This document shows, in pieces, positions 34,673 to 45,946 of a stretch of 64,000 bases of DNA. Each line of letters opens with the position of its first letter. Positions within the stretch are counted from its first letter, which is position 1. A program made the position numbers and the translations under genes. The notes beneath the pieces were generated by a model, which worked only from the letters and a program-made list of their open reading frames with translations, was not told the origin of the DNA and did no database searches. The stretch comes from Gnetum montanum (taxonomy: Eukaryota > Streptophyta > Gnetopsida > Gnetales > Gnetaceae), in the NCBI GenBank assembly GCA_015680685.1, contig MNCI01003795.1, forward strand, positions 247,693 to 311,692. Reading direction: 5' to 3'.

Positions 34673-36493
34673 CTTTGGTTCATGCTAATACTCGAATGTT
34701 TGATGGAGTCGACACCTCCCATGGGCATGGTAGTTGTGAGACCATCTGGTTGGCCTTAACATACTAAGCCACAAATAGTCATCGTTCCTCTTGATAGGCT
34801 CAGGCCTTGACCTCTCCACCTTTTTCTTTGTGAGATTGTGTAGTGATAGGAGTTTCCTAATGGATGCTGAATGATTATGCCTCTTGCAATGCATGTTTTG
34901 CATGAGGTCCTTGGCCTCTGCCTCCCCCTGGGCATTCAGTTGCACCTTGAGAAGGTCCTCCTTGTTGTCCTCTTTTAAGGGCCATCTATAATCACACAAC
35001 GATCAATTGTTAGTATGGTTATTGAAAGAAGTTCGATTATTTCATACCTTACTCATTGCCTTTAATAAATGTTGAATTCTTTACTTAGTGTGATTTTAGA
35101 GTTAGAAATTTTTTTAAGGAAGTTGCCTTAACAGTTTGATGTTGGACCTGATTTGTTTAGGTGACACATAAAAGGACATGTAATGGTTTTGAGGAACGTT
35201 TGATAAAATGATGACAAGGGAAAGAATAGATTTGGTAATGAAGTACTCAGAGGGCATAAAATGATGTGGTGGTGTGCAACAAATACAAATTACAAAAGTT
35301 ACGCAAGTGGATCCTCCCCAAAGCAGGTTCCTACCTATCATGCCCTTACGTAACTATACCCAAAAATGTTCTCAGGCACTAAAAGGATTAAATGTAATCC
35401 ACACTAGCTTGACAAAACACACACATGTAGATACCACCATGATGAGGTATGAATTCAATGCTACATAAGACATGGGTCACAAATACATGAACAACAAGAT
35501 GAGGCAAATTGTAGAAAGGATTGCAGAGATTGGGACATGAGGTAACTAACCCAAGACACAATGAATCTTGAGTGTAGATGTGATTAATGTGTCATTAGCC
35601 TGTCACTCCAAAATGAAGACCAAGTCCATTCCTTTGTTCAGTGACATTGCATTGTTTCATCAAATGATGAACAACCATACGAGCATCATGATAGCAAGGT
35701 GTACGATCACTTGGAATTTTGTTCAAGGGAGGAGTGATTTGGAATTTCTTTGTGGCAAAATTTTTTTTGTCTAGCCACTTTGGCACACTTTCTCTTCTCT
35801 TCTATATTTTTTTCCTCTTTTTTTTTCTGATGCGTAATCTAGAGAAGTTGCCTACCTTCAGGCATGGGTGCATGTCTTTCTAGTGGGACCCCCTAGAATA
35901 CCATTGGGTTTCTTTATTGAGTGCCTTTATTACTCTTAATCCCATTTTTCATTATATCTACAAGGATCTTAGTACAACCAGGTTGCATGATAACTCTGAC
36001 GGATGTCACCAAAGAGAATCCAAAAGTCCCCTTGATGTCACACCCTGATCATTCCCTCTTAGTCCATCATTTTTTGTTCTGGGCATAATGAGCACAAAAT
36101 TACTTTTAAGTTTTCATGATGACAAGAATATCATTGTACCCAGAATAGAACCTCTCGCTATCCAAATAATTAACCACCAAGACTTGATAGCATAGAACAA
36201 CACCTCAACCAACGAGTCACATGAGTGCTTTATTCATAGATGAGATTACCCATATAAAGATAAAAAGAAAAAACAATAAATAAAAAGATAAAACAACAAT
36301 TTGAAAGATGAAAAAAAAAACTAGAAAACAAAAAATTCTAAAATTAAAGATAAGGACAAAAATTTATTAATTCTATTTGTTAGAATGGGGGATATCCCCC
36401 ATATCTAAACTTTTGATCATGGAAAGAATTAATAAATGGAACGGTTGGATCCATGCATTTTGGAAATATTGGGACTCAGTAATATCCAAACCA
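34673..36493 (-). other. 3' non-coding internal region of element C
   Basis: It matches the 3' internal region of element A on the opposite strand. It includes the conserved blocks (minus strand) GTGTGACATCAAGGGGACTT (36044-36025) and CTTTGGGGAGGATCCACTTG (35324-35305). No coding signal is seen. Confidence 0.7.
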
Positions 36494-38640
36494 TTAGGTG
36501 TCTTTTGATGTGGTGGTTGGACTGTATCCAAATTGGGGTGCACACACTTGATTATAGTAAACATAGTGGGGTAGATTATAAGATGTGGTCATGTGATAAG
36601 GAGCTATCCCACTATGGCACCCATGACCATAAGATGGTATGCAATGATCAATATGTCTCCCTATGTGGTTATATTCATTGGGTTGCATGGCTATTAGAGT
36701 GTTGATTGGTGGCCTGGATAAAGTAACACGAGGCATTAAGTTTAAGGATAAAGATGCATCATAGTGTTTGGCTTGTGTTGAGTTGGAGGATGCAGTGGTT
36801 TTAGAATTGTGCTGTTTCTTTCTACAGTCATGCCTGAAGAAAGAACACTTTTGAGTACCTCCACTACTATTGATAGTAGCAGCACAAGTAATGTTTTTGG
36901 GTTGGTTCTATGATGCAAAACCTTCTGGTACAATTGGTTGTGATGTAGAAGGAGGTGAAGGATGGAAATATTGAGGTTGAGGAAAAGCGTAAGGTACATA
37001 AGATGGTGATCTTGTTGGAGAGGACATGGGTGGATAGTACTCAGGAGAATGATAATGATGAGGTGAAGTAGAGGATGTTGATATGGTTGGAGAAATAGGG
37101 TGTTGCACATAATAAGCGTTTGACGTTGGGACATACAAAGGGTATGGTCTGGTTGGCAGTGGTTTCCCCCATGACTAGGGTTTTTACCATTGCAGTTGAA
37201 CTTGATATTTCTGTACAAAATCTGGATGTAGCATTCCTCCCCAATGCTCATGTAAATGTGACAAGATTGGGCATTGGCCTTTGGGGTGATCATACAGATA
37301 AACATTACATTGATACGTAATATTGGAAGTTGAGATCCTATTCTTATTGTCTTCAACCCTTCATTTTGACTATTGCGTGGTGTCCTATCTTGTTTCTTGA
37401 TTTGGAATAGTTCTACCTCTACTAATGTTAGCATATTCTCCATATTTTTTATGTACCCATTCCGTCATCTTATTAATCTTTGCCTCAATTTCATGTAATG
37501 AATATAGGATTGGCAAAGATGATTTCACCTCCTTGAAGTGAGTTGATTTCTCCTCTTCATGATCATGGACCTTTGCTAATTCAATATTTTGGTCTTGTTG
37601 AGAGCTTTCAACATTCTCCCATTGAGCTAACTTTACTTCTTCTTTTACTACCAAATTAATAAGCTCTTGGAGTTGGTGGGTTCATAGCTTGTATAGTTGA
37701 CCTTGGGCATGCAATCCTAGGATCTCCCTGGTTTCATTAAGGAGCCCATCCATGATGTGATACATTATCCTTTCCTCAAAGAACCCATGGCCTGGGTAGT
37801 TGTTTAACAATGCATAATATCTTTCTAAGGCCATGTCCAAGGGTTCATGTTGCACTTGTTTCCACTCTTGGATTTCTTTCCTCAAGGCTAACACTCTTGC
37901 ATAGGTTTGATATCTTTTGTTGAAGAGTTCTACCATTGTTGGCCAATGTCAAATTGATTTTGTTCTTAGGGACCTATACCATACTTTTGCTTGGCCAATG
38001 AGTGTCGTAGGAAAGAGCTTAAGTTTTTTCCATCCATTATTAATATTGTTCCATGCACAGGCATCATGGAAGGCTTGTAAATGATGTTGCAGATCTAAAT
38101 TGTAGCCTTCTAAAAATTTGGAAAAGTTGTTTAAATCAAGCCTAGGTAGACGAATTTCCTTACAATGCTTGTGGGATATTTGAACATCCTCTTGTATATG
38201 CATTAGGCTCTTAGTGACCAATAGGGGTTCATTGTCACTAGGTGGGTTATGAATTTGTGAGTTGGAATGATGTTGTCCTTATTCATGTTGGCGTTCTTGA
38301 TTTTTCCTGTGAGCCTGATTTTTAGTTCTATGTCGATCCCTTCAAAGATGGTCATCCATGTAACGACCTAACGTTGAAGGGGTAGAGGAAGAGAAAGAAC
38401 TAAAAAACTTGTCATGACTTCTGTAAGTCTTCAAATCATCCCCAGATAAATTTTGGTTAACTATTGAGAAGGTCCTAGCCCTTACGGGGCCCCTCATTCT
38501 ACGGGATGTCCCATCCTCACTAGAGGTGTCAAAGTTGGATGACGAGAGTCCTTACATACCATTGGGGTGTTCATGAACATAGGGGATCCCTACACAAGGT
38601 TTAGTGCTCCAAACTTCATCTTCATCATCATATAATTCAT
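36494..38640 (-). pseudogene. Gag of element C, broken
   Basis: The N-terminal basic/Ser-rich part lies at 38640-38222. The capsid-like core is at 38221-37682: RLPRLDLNNFSKFLEGY, then HHLQAFHDACAWNNI, then VWYRSL, then ELFNKRYQTYARV, then EERIMYHIMDGL. A coiled segment (37654-37385) precedes a degraded zinc knuckle (about 37310-37260, CMITPKANAQSC in one frame). A Pro/Ser/Tyr-rich tail at 37138-36908 leads to the C-terminal GRHIDHCIPSYGH module (36690-36500) shared with element A. It contains stops and frame changes but no pol. It is less damaged in the core than the gag of A. Confidence 0.82.
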
Positions 38641-38811
38641 TGGTTCTCCAATGAATTGCCTTGTTGTTGCATTATTGTAGTCTCATGAGAGAGAAATTGT
38701 TGTAAATTTGTGTGTGACTTATTTGCAATTACTTTCTTTCTAAAAGGTATATCATCAAGGCTTCATTACAATGATCTTATATGATATAAATAATCTAAAT
38801 AACTAGTACCA

Positions 38812-38829
38812 TCCTTGGCAATGACACCA
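38812..38829 (-). promoter_or_regulatory. Primer binding site of element C
   Basis: On the minus strand it reads TGGTGTCATTGCCAAGGA, a mutated form of the TGGCATCGTTGCCAGGGA site of element A. Confidence 0.65.
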
Positions 38830-38830
38830 A

Positions 38831-39703
38831 TGATGAGTGGCGAGGTACCCCTACACTCAACCATATGAATACGAGCATTCACGCATGATCCGGTTGAACT
38901 CTGTAGATGGGCTAGTTGTGGTATCTAGATAATTACATGTTGATCATAGTTTGCTGCCTTCCCACTTGGAATAGTATCTATTTTGTCACGTATGATTTAG
39001 TCTAGAGTGAGATGTATGATGTGGTCCTAAGTTAGTGCTATTCCTAGAGGTAAGGGAAAATAACTTTGATTAACCTAAGAGGGAATGAGAGAAGAGAATC
39101 TACGATAGCCTAAGTGCAATGAGCATTCATCCTTAATCATTTGTACACATCTTGGACCTCATGTACTACCTCTGGGATTACCAAGCGTATATTACTTGAG
39201 CGCTCCTAGATATGCTACTAGGATACCAAGTAGTCACACTTAAATGCTCGTGATTAAGTTGTACTTATTCCACATTTAGTAATAGGGATAGTAAATGAAG
39301 GGTAAGAAATATTAATTAATAAAACAATAAATAAAAATAACAATAAGCAATTAGAACTACGTGAATGCTGTAATGATGAAGTAATCTTGATCTTTATTGC
39401 AGATCATGTATATGTCCAAGTACGTTACACTTGAATAAAGGTTCCGTACAATTACAATCATCACATTGCAGGCATGCATTAGGGAAAGGGTTGGAATGAA
39501 CTAAAAAAAGACAAAAAGACTCTACTCTAACACTAAATAACTCCCTTTTTCCTATGTCCCCAAATGTGGTATTTATAGGCTTACATAGAAACCATGATAT
39601 CATGTATCCAATATCGTTAGCTAGGCTGCGATATCGCGTACCCGATATCATGGGTTCAATATTGCGAGTCTGATATCAAATCCTAAAAAATCATAGTTCA
39701 TCA
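38831..39703 (-). repeat. 5' LTR of element C
   Basis: On the minus strand it starts TGATGAACTATGATT and ends CTCATCA before the PBS. U3 (39590-39690) has GATATC/CGATAT palindromic repeats as in A and D. Confidence 0.88.
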
Positions 39704-39708
39704 TATAG
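39704..39708. repeat. Right target-site duplication of element C (TATAG)
   Basis: Four of five bases match the left copy, and the copia gag reading resumes directly after it. Confidence 0.7.
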
Positions 39709-40610
39709 GAAGGTGAAATGTTATTATTATAATGAATTTTGGCATAAGCAAGGGGAGTGCAATTTCAAGTTTATCATATGAATATCTGGTCGTATCATAA
39801 GACTCTATCTTATCAAAATGCACAGAGAAAGGAAACTATGTAGAAGCATAGAATTGGACAACTCAAAAGGACAAGGAAGTTAAGAAAGAATGGAGAGTCA
39901 AAAGGAAAGAATGGAAGAATGAGGATACTTTCAATAAATTCATGAGAGGAAGCTAAGCCTCGAAATTGAAGAAGTTTGTGTAGGAAGAAAAACCTCAAAA
40001 GAGGAATCTCATTCTCCAACATATTAGGCATCCTCATTCTCTTTAGCAAGAAAGGTAAGTAGAGGTAAGTTTATAATTCATTGTAAGATTTTTTTAAGGC
40101 TATAATCCATGGTAGTTATCCCTAAGCCCCATCATGTCAAACCTCATCTTGCTAAAATGTCTTCTTGAAGACATCTACTCCAAAAATGAGACATCTACTC
40201 TAGAAATGAGATGTCTTCTTATTTTTCCTTCAAGGCAGTAGAGATGTCTATTTTGAAAAGGAGACATCTACTTGAAGTTTTAAATGTGGACAAGATGCAT
40301 ATTTTCTAAAGGAGATGCCTACTTTCTCATTAAAAACCCTCATTTGTGGTTCCAAAAATTCAAATCCTTATTTTTGTTCATTTTCATTGAAGATGATCTC
40401 CTAGAAATGACTAGGACTCTACCAATGAAAATGATTTGATTAGCTATGGCCCCAAAAGAAGTTGGAACTACAAGGGGGCTACCAAAGAAGAAGTCAAGGT
40501 GATGCTCCACTAGAAATTCAAGCACATACACTCTTCAATTTAGGTCTACCAATGCCCAGCATCAATTTGAGGTAACTCAAACTATTAACATCATTTTTGA
40601 ACATTCTCTA
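39709..40610 (+). pseudogene. Copia gag continuation after element C, then spacer
   Basis: Right after the element C insertion the copia reading resumes with CYYYNEFWHKQGECNFK (39718-39768). This is the zinc knuckle (CX2CX4HX4C) with its second Cys changed to Tyr. The rest (39770-40610) is basic and stop-rich. It has no protease or integrase motif but contains another cluster of AGACATCT motifs (40150-40320). Confidence 0.65.
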
Positions 40611-40637
40611 TCCTTTCCTTTGCATAGGCAGTAGGAA

Positions 40638-41970
40638 TTGATGAGTTACTTTCAAGTTTTGAATTGGGCCACTTTCATTACGATGGATTTCTTGCTTCCT
40701 AAAGTTCTTATAAGAGGATTCTATTATAATATTATCATGAATGATGCTACTATTTGGGCACTTATCTCTATAGTTGGGGATCTTATAATTGATGTGTCTC
40801 CACAAGTTGTAAATGCACTTCTTGGGATTTCTAGTGTGGACATATTTTGAGTTGTCGTTCATTCTATGAATGGTATTTTTATGAATGATGTAATTCCTGT
40901 TACACATAATGAGTTCTATGATGACTTATTTGGAGAGTTAGTGTATTTTGGTGGAGGAAGATTTTATAGGAATAGGATTTCTCTAGATGCTTTCACTTTG
41001 TTCCTTATTTTTTTGTATAACATTATTATAAAATGGCAAAGCTATAACTATTTGTTGCCACCTCAAGGTTTTGTACTTTACTACCTACTTACAAGTCAAC
41101 CACTAGACTTGGGCCATACTCTTTGCTATATTGATCATGTTCACCTAAGAGAGGATATTTTGGCATCCTCACCTCATCGGTTTGTTGATTCATTAGAGAG
41201 GTATGTACATTCCAAAGATTCCTTTGATCAAAGGCAACAGGAGCCTTGGGAAGTATGCAAAGAAGAGGAGCTCTTCCCATGTAGATGAAGTAGGACCTAG
41301 CACTAGATCACCCTCATCTAAGAAGAAGAGATCAACATTGTCATCTAGGACCTCTCCTCAATTGAGACAATCCAAATCTACTAGTGAATAGAATGGATGT
41401 TGCTAGAGTACCTCTTCCACCTGATGGGCAATAATTTAAGGAGATCACCACTCCTCCTATTTTTGATAGTGAGGAGGACATTCCTGCTCCTCCAAGATAC
41501 TCTATAGCAAATGGATCCTCCCAAGCCTATGACTTAGGAAATGAGTTAGATTTAGAGCTTGATGTACCATAGGCACATGTCCATGGGGATCATCTTAATC
41601 CTATATGGCTTGGCACAAAATTTTATTAGGATGATGCTCTTAGATCTTTCAAGTAGCATGCTATGTAGAGTATCTTTGGGACTTTGCCCCAATGGAGGCC
41701 TACTGATGCAATTACATATTAGAGAAAGGGAGCTTCTTCATCCTCTTAGTAGACTCTAGGATAGCTAGATCCACTAGCTTCATCTTGATTTTGAGTGAAG
41801 CTTCATCCATAGAGAGCTCTTATTCAGCTACCTTCCTTTGATGATAATGATGAGCAATGTGTAACCAACACTAGCACCAACAATGATGACAATGAGAAGG
41901 AGATGTATGGAGCATCTAGAGTTGTAGCTACTATAGACGATGAGTTTGATTGGGTCCTATCTCTGCTTTT
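40638..41970 (+). pseudogene. PF20167-like 'putative plant transposon protein' ORF
   Basis: One frame, with a single TGA at 40848-40850, reads about 215 residues to 41288. It starts FQVLNWATFITMDFLLPKVL, then FYYNI, then DLIIDVSPQVVNALLGI. Later come LDAFTLFLIFLYNIIIK, then LYYLLTSQPLDLG and SPHRF. The order 'W..F....LV..FY.N', 'G..I..S...I..LLGI' and 'LL..LL.....DLG' is what I recall for the plant-specific PF20167 family seen in retrotransposon ORFs of unknown function. A frame change near 41260 leads into a basic, Ser-rich tail (41275-41388) and an acidic end (about 41835-41970). It occupies the place of pol or a late ORF in this element. Confidence 0.55.
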
Positions 41971-42365
41971 TTGATGATGTCCAAAAAGGGAAAGATATTT
42001 TAATATAAATATATGTGATTTTTATGGATTTGCACATATGTGATTTTTGTATATGTTGTGGATGTATTTTTAGTTGTATTGTATGGATAGTTTGCGGTAT
42101 AGATATATGTTGCTTATCTTGATTATGTATTTTTGTGTAGATAGGTGTTGCCTTTGCATCGCATTGTATTGTTTCATTAACTTAGTTTTATTTTTGATTT
42201 TATGCAATCTCTACCCTATGCCTTAAGCTTTAGAATATTTATACTAGTTCCTGGCTTCCATTAAAATTTATACATCTTAATATTTTTAATGTTATTATTA
42301 TTTTTTATTAGCTTATTAACTTATCCATTTTATTAAGTTTTGGACATAACCAAAAAGGGGGAGAT
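41971..42365 (+). other. 3' untranslated region and polypurine tract of the copia element
   Basis: AT-rich and non-coding, with TATATGTGATTTTT repeated at about 42006-42060. It ends in AAAAAGGGGGAGAT, a polypurine tract typical of SIRE-like elements, adjoining the TGTTG LTR start. Confidence 0.75.
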
Positions 42366-43376
42366 TGTTGCCCTTTTGGTATGTCAAAACCTTAAGAAAA
42401 ATGGAGAGCATAGAATGTTGTGGACTATGATGATTTTGCAAGGGATGAATGAGAGTTGTACAGGGAGCAAGGACAAGTATGAAGATGTCAAGTGGATACT
42501 ACAAGGACTCAAGGGAACATGGACAAAAATGAGGACTACAAGAACAAATGAAGATGCTCCAGTGTTCAATAGGAAGCTAAATGAATATGATGAAGCCTAA
42601 GCAATAAAATTTGAAAAGATTTCTCCAAGAAGTAAAAGACATTTTTGGCTAAAGTGAAGAACATGCAAAGAAGACATCTTCTAAAAATAGGAGATGTTTC
42701 CTTTTTAGAAAAGATGTCTCCATAGAGACATCCCACTTTCAGGAGAGATGTCTCCCCAGAATTGAAGTTAGTTTCAAAGAGACATCCCAATCTCAAAGTA
42801 GACATCTATACTAGCTATTAGATAGATGTTACATGAATTCTGAGGTAAAATTGGAAACTCCAAGGCTATAAGAAGACTTCATTTTCTTGGATATTAAGCA
42901 AGTATTATGCATGAAATATTACTATCAAAGAAATCATTGTATATTATACTTATGTACCTCATTTATAACATCATTTGCATGATTAATTGTAGGATTGATT
43001 AAGCTTGTTGGGATCTTGTGAGATTAAGTGTTTGTGTAGCATTAAAACATTCTGGAGTGGATCTCAATTTGTAAAGGTTGTGGGATCCTTAAAATGATAT
43101 CCTAAGATTATTGGGACCTTGTGGGTTTAAGTGGTTTTGTAGTGACAAAAAACTCTAGAGTAGAGCTTAGAGCTTGTACATGTTGTGGTGCCCTTCAGAC
43201 AATTCTTTGAGAAATAAAGTTTGAAGGTGTGCAAGGATTCTACCCTCTAAGTATGGATGTACCCAAGCTAGGGAACCACATAAAATTTGGGTGTGGTTTT
43301 TGGGGTTGTTTTATTTTGATTTGGGAAACTTATTGATTCATCCCCCCTCCCCCCTTTTCTAAGTTCTCGATCCTCA
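42366..43376 (+). repeat. 3' LTR of the copia element
   Basis: Similar to 31331-32461 from end to end, but about 120 bp shorter. It follows AAAAAGGGGGAGAT and ends TCCTCA at the TAAGG duplication. The AGACATCT motif cluster is retained (42625-42810). Confidence 0.88.
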
Positions 43377-43381
43377 TAAGG
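43377..43381. repeat. Right target-site duplication of the copia element (TAAGG)
   Basis: Exact match to 31326-31330, 12 kb away, which ties the two LTRs into one insertion. Confidence 0.88.
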
Positions 43382-43759
43382 TATTTATACCTAGGCATTA
43401 GAGGTCATATTAGCATTGAGTTGTAAAGTTGGTAAAGATGAGTAACAAGAGCTAGGTGAGAGACATAACCTTGGTGGCAGTGTTGGATTGCCTTTAAGGG
43501 ATAGATGTTAAAGAAAGATAACCCCAAAGAATACCTAGAGCATGATCCAAATATACTATTTTGCAACAATAAAGAATCCTTTTATTTTTCCTTCTTCTTT
43601 TTTTCTATTATTTTCTCTACACTTAATGTTGAATGTTACACATAGTTGATTTTTTCTATGTTATATTCTTATGCCTAATGCCTAATATAATGTATATTTT
43701 ATGTTTGCCATGACATCCGAGATTGGGATGTCATAATTCCCATTGATAGTCCATAATTT
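43382..43759 (+). repeat. Fragment resembling a chromovirus LTR end
   Basis: The part at 43597-43735 is similar to 58670-58814, the end of the LTR at 57942. Shared phrases are CTATTATTTTCT, ACACTTA.TGTTGAATG, TTATGCCTAATG.CTAATAT and CCATGACAT....GGGATGT. No TSD or second end was found, so it is a truncated relic. Bases 43382-43596 show nothing recognisable. Confidence 0.55.
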
Positions 43760-44960
43760 TTTAATTCCCTAGAAAAATTCATGTTGAAAGTTAATTAGAT
43801 CTTGAGAAATTTCCTTTGGTCTAGTGGGGAGGAGCATCAATAATTTCATTTGATTACTTGGGACAAGGTGTCTATCTCAATTCATGTAGATGATTCTAGG
43901 TTTTGGAAGGTAGGCTTGCATTTTAGATACTAAGTTGGCTTGGAAATTTTTGTCTTGGATAGACAATCCTTGGGTCAAATATCTTTAGATGTGATATCCT
44001 AATATGTGGATTTTCATAGCCAAAGCCTCAAAGATATGGAAAACCATTAGGAGAGGATGAGCTTTTCTTCAATCTCTTAGGCATTGGGAATTTTAAAAAA
44101 TAAACATTCTAGTGGAAGATCTTTCGGTAGGATAAGCTCATCACAAAATGATTAGGAAAGTTCACTTTGAAGTAGTCACCCTATTACACTAATATATAGG
44201 GGCATATGTAAAGGATTGGTTTAGTAGGGGGTAGTGGAATATTTTATTAGTGTTTCATGGTGATAATAAGCATGTTCAATTTATCAAAATTCTTGACATT
44301 ATCAAAAGATATAGCTCCCATAATTTAACTAATGAAGATACCTTTCATTTTTCTTTAATAAATCACATATAGTAGATCTTGTCTTTATAAGTAATTCTTT
44401 TTTCAAAGTAAGGAGATGAGACCTTATTAGAAATTACATTATCAACCAAAGGTAAGGTTCTTTGCTTGGGTATTAGCTTATCATGTAGTACTTACTCAAG
44501 AAAAAATCCAATGGGGTTTTTCCATGGCCTTCCCATGTATTAGTTGTTATAAGGATATTAAAACTGTGATACACATTTTTAAGAAATATTTATATATAAA
44601 TTCTGTAGATTGATTCATGCACATTTGGACTAGGATCCTATGGAACTAGTGTTGGGCAATAATTATAGAAGGTCTCATCATTCAAAGCCACTTGTATGAG
44701 TATTCATTATAGATGGAGGTTACTTAGGAGATTTGGTTCAAGTAGAATGTTTATAATTTTCATGCTAAATGCCTAAAATCTCCCTATAAATGCATTTTGA
44801 AAGCATTTATTAGATTTCACTTGTGGAAAAATATTCATGAATGCACAATAACCATGTTTAATACTTGTGACTCCTTGCATGATAAGCCAATGTGATACTT
44901 GTAAAATATGTGTTGTTTTGCTTTTCCAATATGCATACCCTCTATTTTAAATGAATTTTA
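43760..44960 (+). pseudogene. LINE ORF2 3'-end remnant (post-RT and zf-RVT region)
   Basis: Frames can be pieced together into the C-terminal part of a plant L1-type ORF2. An EKxLRNFLWSGGEEHQ-like stretch with HLITWDKV is at about 43790-43870. ASKIWKTIRRGWAFLQSLRHW is at 44025-44090. A zf-RVT domain (family PF13966) is at 44450-44590: FFAWVLAYHVVLTQEKIQWGF, then CISCYKDIKTVIHIF. Many stops and frameshifts occur. RT itself is absent. It is a 5'-truncated, old LINE copy of the same broad class as the LINE at 60 kb. Confidence 0.65.
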
Positions 44961-45941
44961 TGATGTTGTACATGACTATTTTTTGGTTTTTGGTTTCAAT
45001 GCCATATAGGAATGCTTAGGATTTTTTGACTAGTCTAGATGTTCATCTATTTTGTTGGAGGATCTTCTACCCTCCACAATGATAATGCTATTGTAATTAT
45101 TGATTTTAAAGATCATCTCTCTTTTTATATAAATGACTAAACTTTCTCCCTATAAAAAACCATTTTCTTGTGGAGCTATCATTTCTATAAGTGTTTTTAT
45201 TTCCTAATATCTTTCTATTACTACATCAAATTAGTTTTCTATTTTAAGTTCAAAAATAAATGTTGAAAGTAATGTAAATGTTGTTATGGCTAGGATAATT
45301 TTCTATACTAATAATTGATTTTATTCTCTTGATTTTTAAAAATATCAATTGTAAGATTATATGCTTGAATAAACATCTCTAAAATTAGAAAAGTTTTCCT
45401 TTTCAAGTTCTTTTTGATATTTTTTATGTAGTGTTAAGCTTGTTATGTCCTCTTACATTTTTTGGTTTATTATTAATATTATTTTAGGATCTAACACCTT
45501 CATAATTGGTCATGTTGGAACTTAAAAGTTTTCTTAATTAATATTTACTCCCATGATTCGTAGAAGTTTAAAATTCAGTGGTACCTAGTACAATTGAACT
45601 TGTGACCTAGGATTACTAAGCCAAGCCTTGTACCTTTAGGAAAACACCTTATTGTTATGTGATTTATGTTATAATAAGACTTAACCTCTTAATCTCTTAT
45701 TAGATATTCTATTATGGCTAAAGTATTATTTGTTATTCATTCTTGTCTAAGGTATATGATAACTTTTATGTAATAGCCCACTAATCTAGGCTTCTGTTAG
45801 AAGGATATCATACAAAAATAGAAAGTGCAAATGAATTAAAAATGAAGGATGATAAGAAAACGTACAATAAAAGTAGTAGACATACATAAATTAGGAACTG
45901 AGGGGTAAAAAATATAAAATTTCAAAGATTATAGGCCCTTA
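44961..45941. other. Gene-free AT-rich stretch
   Basis: No coding, RNA or paired repeat signal that I can support; T-rich with TTTTTATTT-type phrases. Confidence 0.4.
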
Positions 45942-45946
45942 CATAC
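45942..45946. repeat. Left target-site duplication of element D (CATAC)
   Basis: CATAC borders the element's left end; an exact copy borders the right end. Confidence 0.88.

Larger units (their letters stand above)
34025..39703 (-). mobile_element. Element C: non-autonomous (gag-only) Ty3/gypsy element nested in the copia gag
   Basis: It is the same family as element A, in the opposite orientation. The 5' LTR is at 38831-39703 and a shortened 3' LTR at 34025-34672. Near-perfect 5-bp duplications flank it (TATAA 34020-34024, TATAG 39704-39708). Only gag and the long 3' non-coding region are present. About 225 bp of the 3' LTR U3 and the polypurine tract are missing at the left junction near 34672. 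It must have arrived after the copia element. Confidence 0.88.
31331..43376 (+). mobile_element. SIRE-like Ty1/copia element without pol, split by element C
   Basis: LTRs at 31331-32461 and 42366-43376 start TGTTG..CCTTTTGGTATG and end TCCTCA. Perfect 5-bp duplications TAAGG flank it (31326-31330 and 43377-43381). It has an initiator-Met-type PBS, a gag, an ORF resembling the putative plant transposon protein family (PF20167), and a polypurine tract AAAAAGGGGGAGA. No protease, integrase or RT motifs occur, so the element is non-autonomous. Element C (34025-39703) interrupts the gag. Removing it and one duplication leaves about 6.4 kb. Confidence 0.88.

Noticed and set aside
36742-37443. 233-codon minus-strand frame in element C
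   Set aside because: Only part of it agrees with the gag reading; most is an out-of-frame shadow over a Pro/Ser/Tyr-rich region. It is described within the gag pseudogene instead of as a separate gene.
45570-45660. tRNA-like A and B boxes on the minus strand (possible SINE)
   Set aside because: The GGCTTAGTAATCC and CAAGTTCAATTG phrases are too close together for a tRNA-derived promoter, and no second copy was seen.
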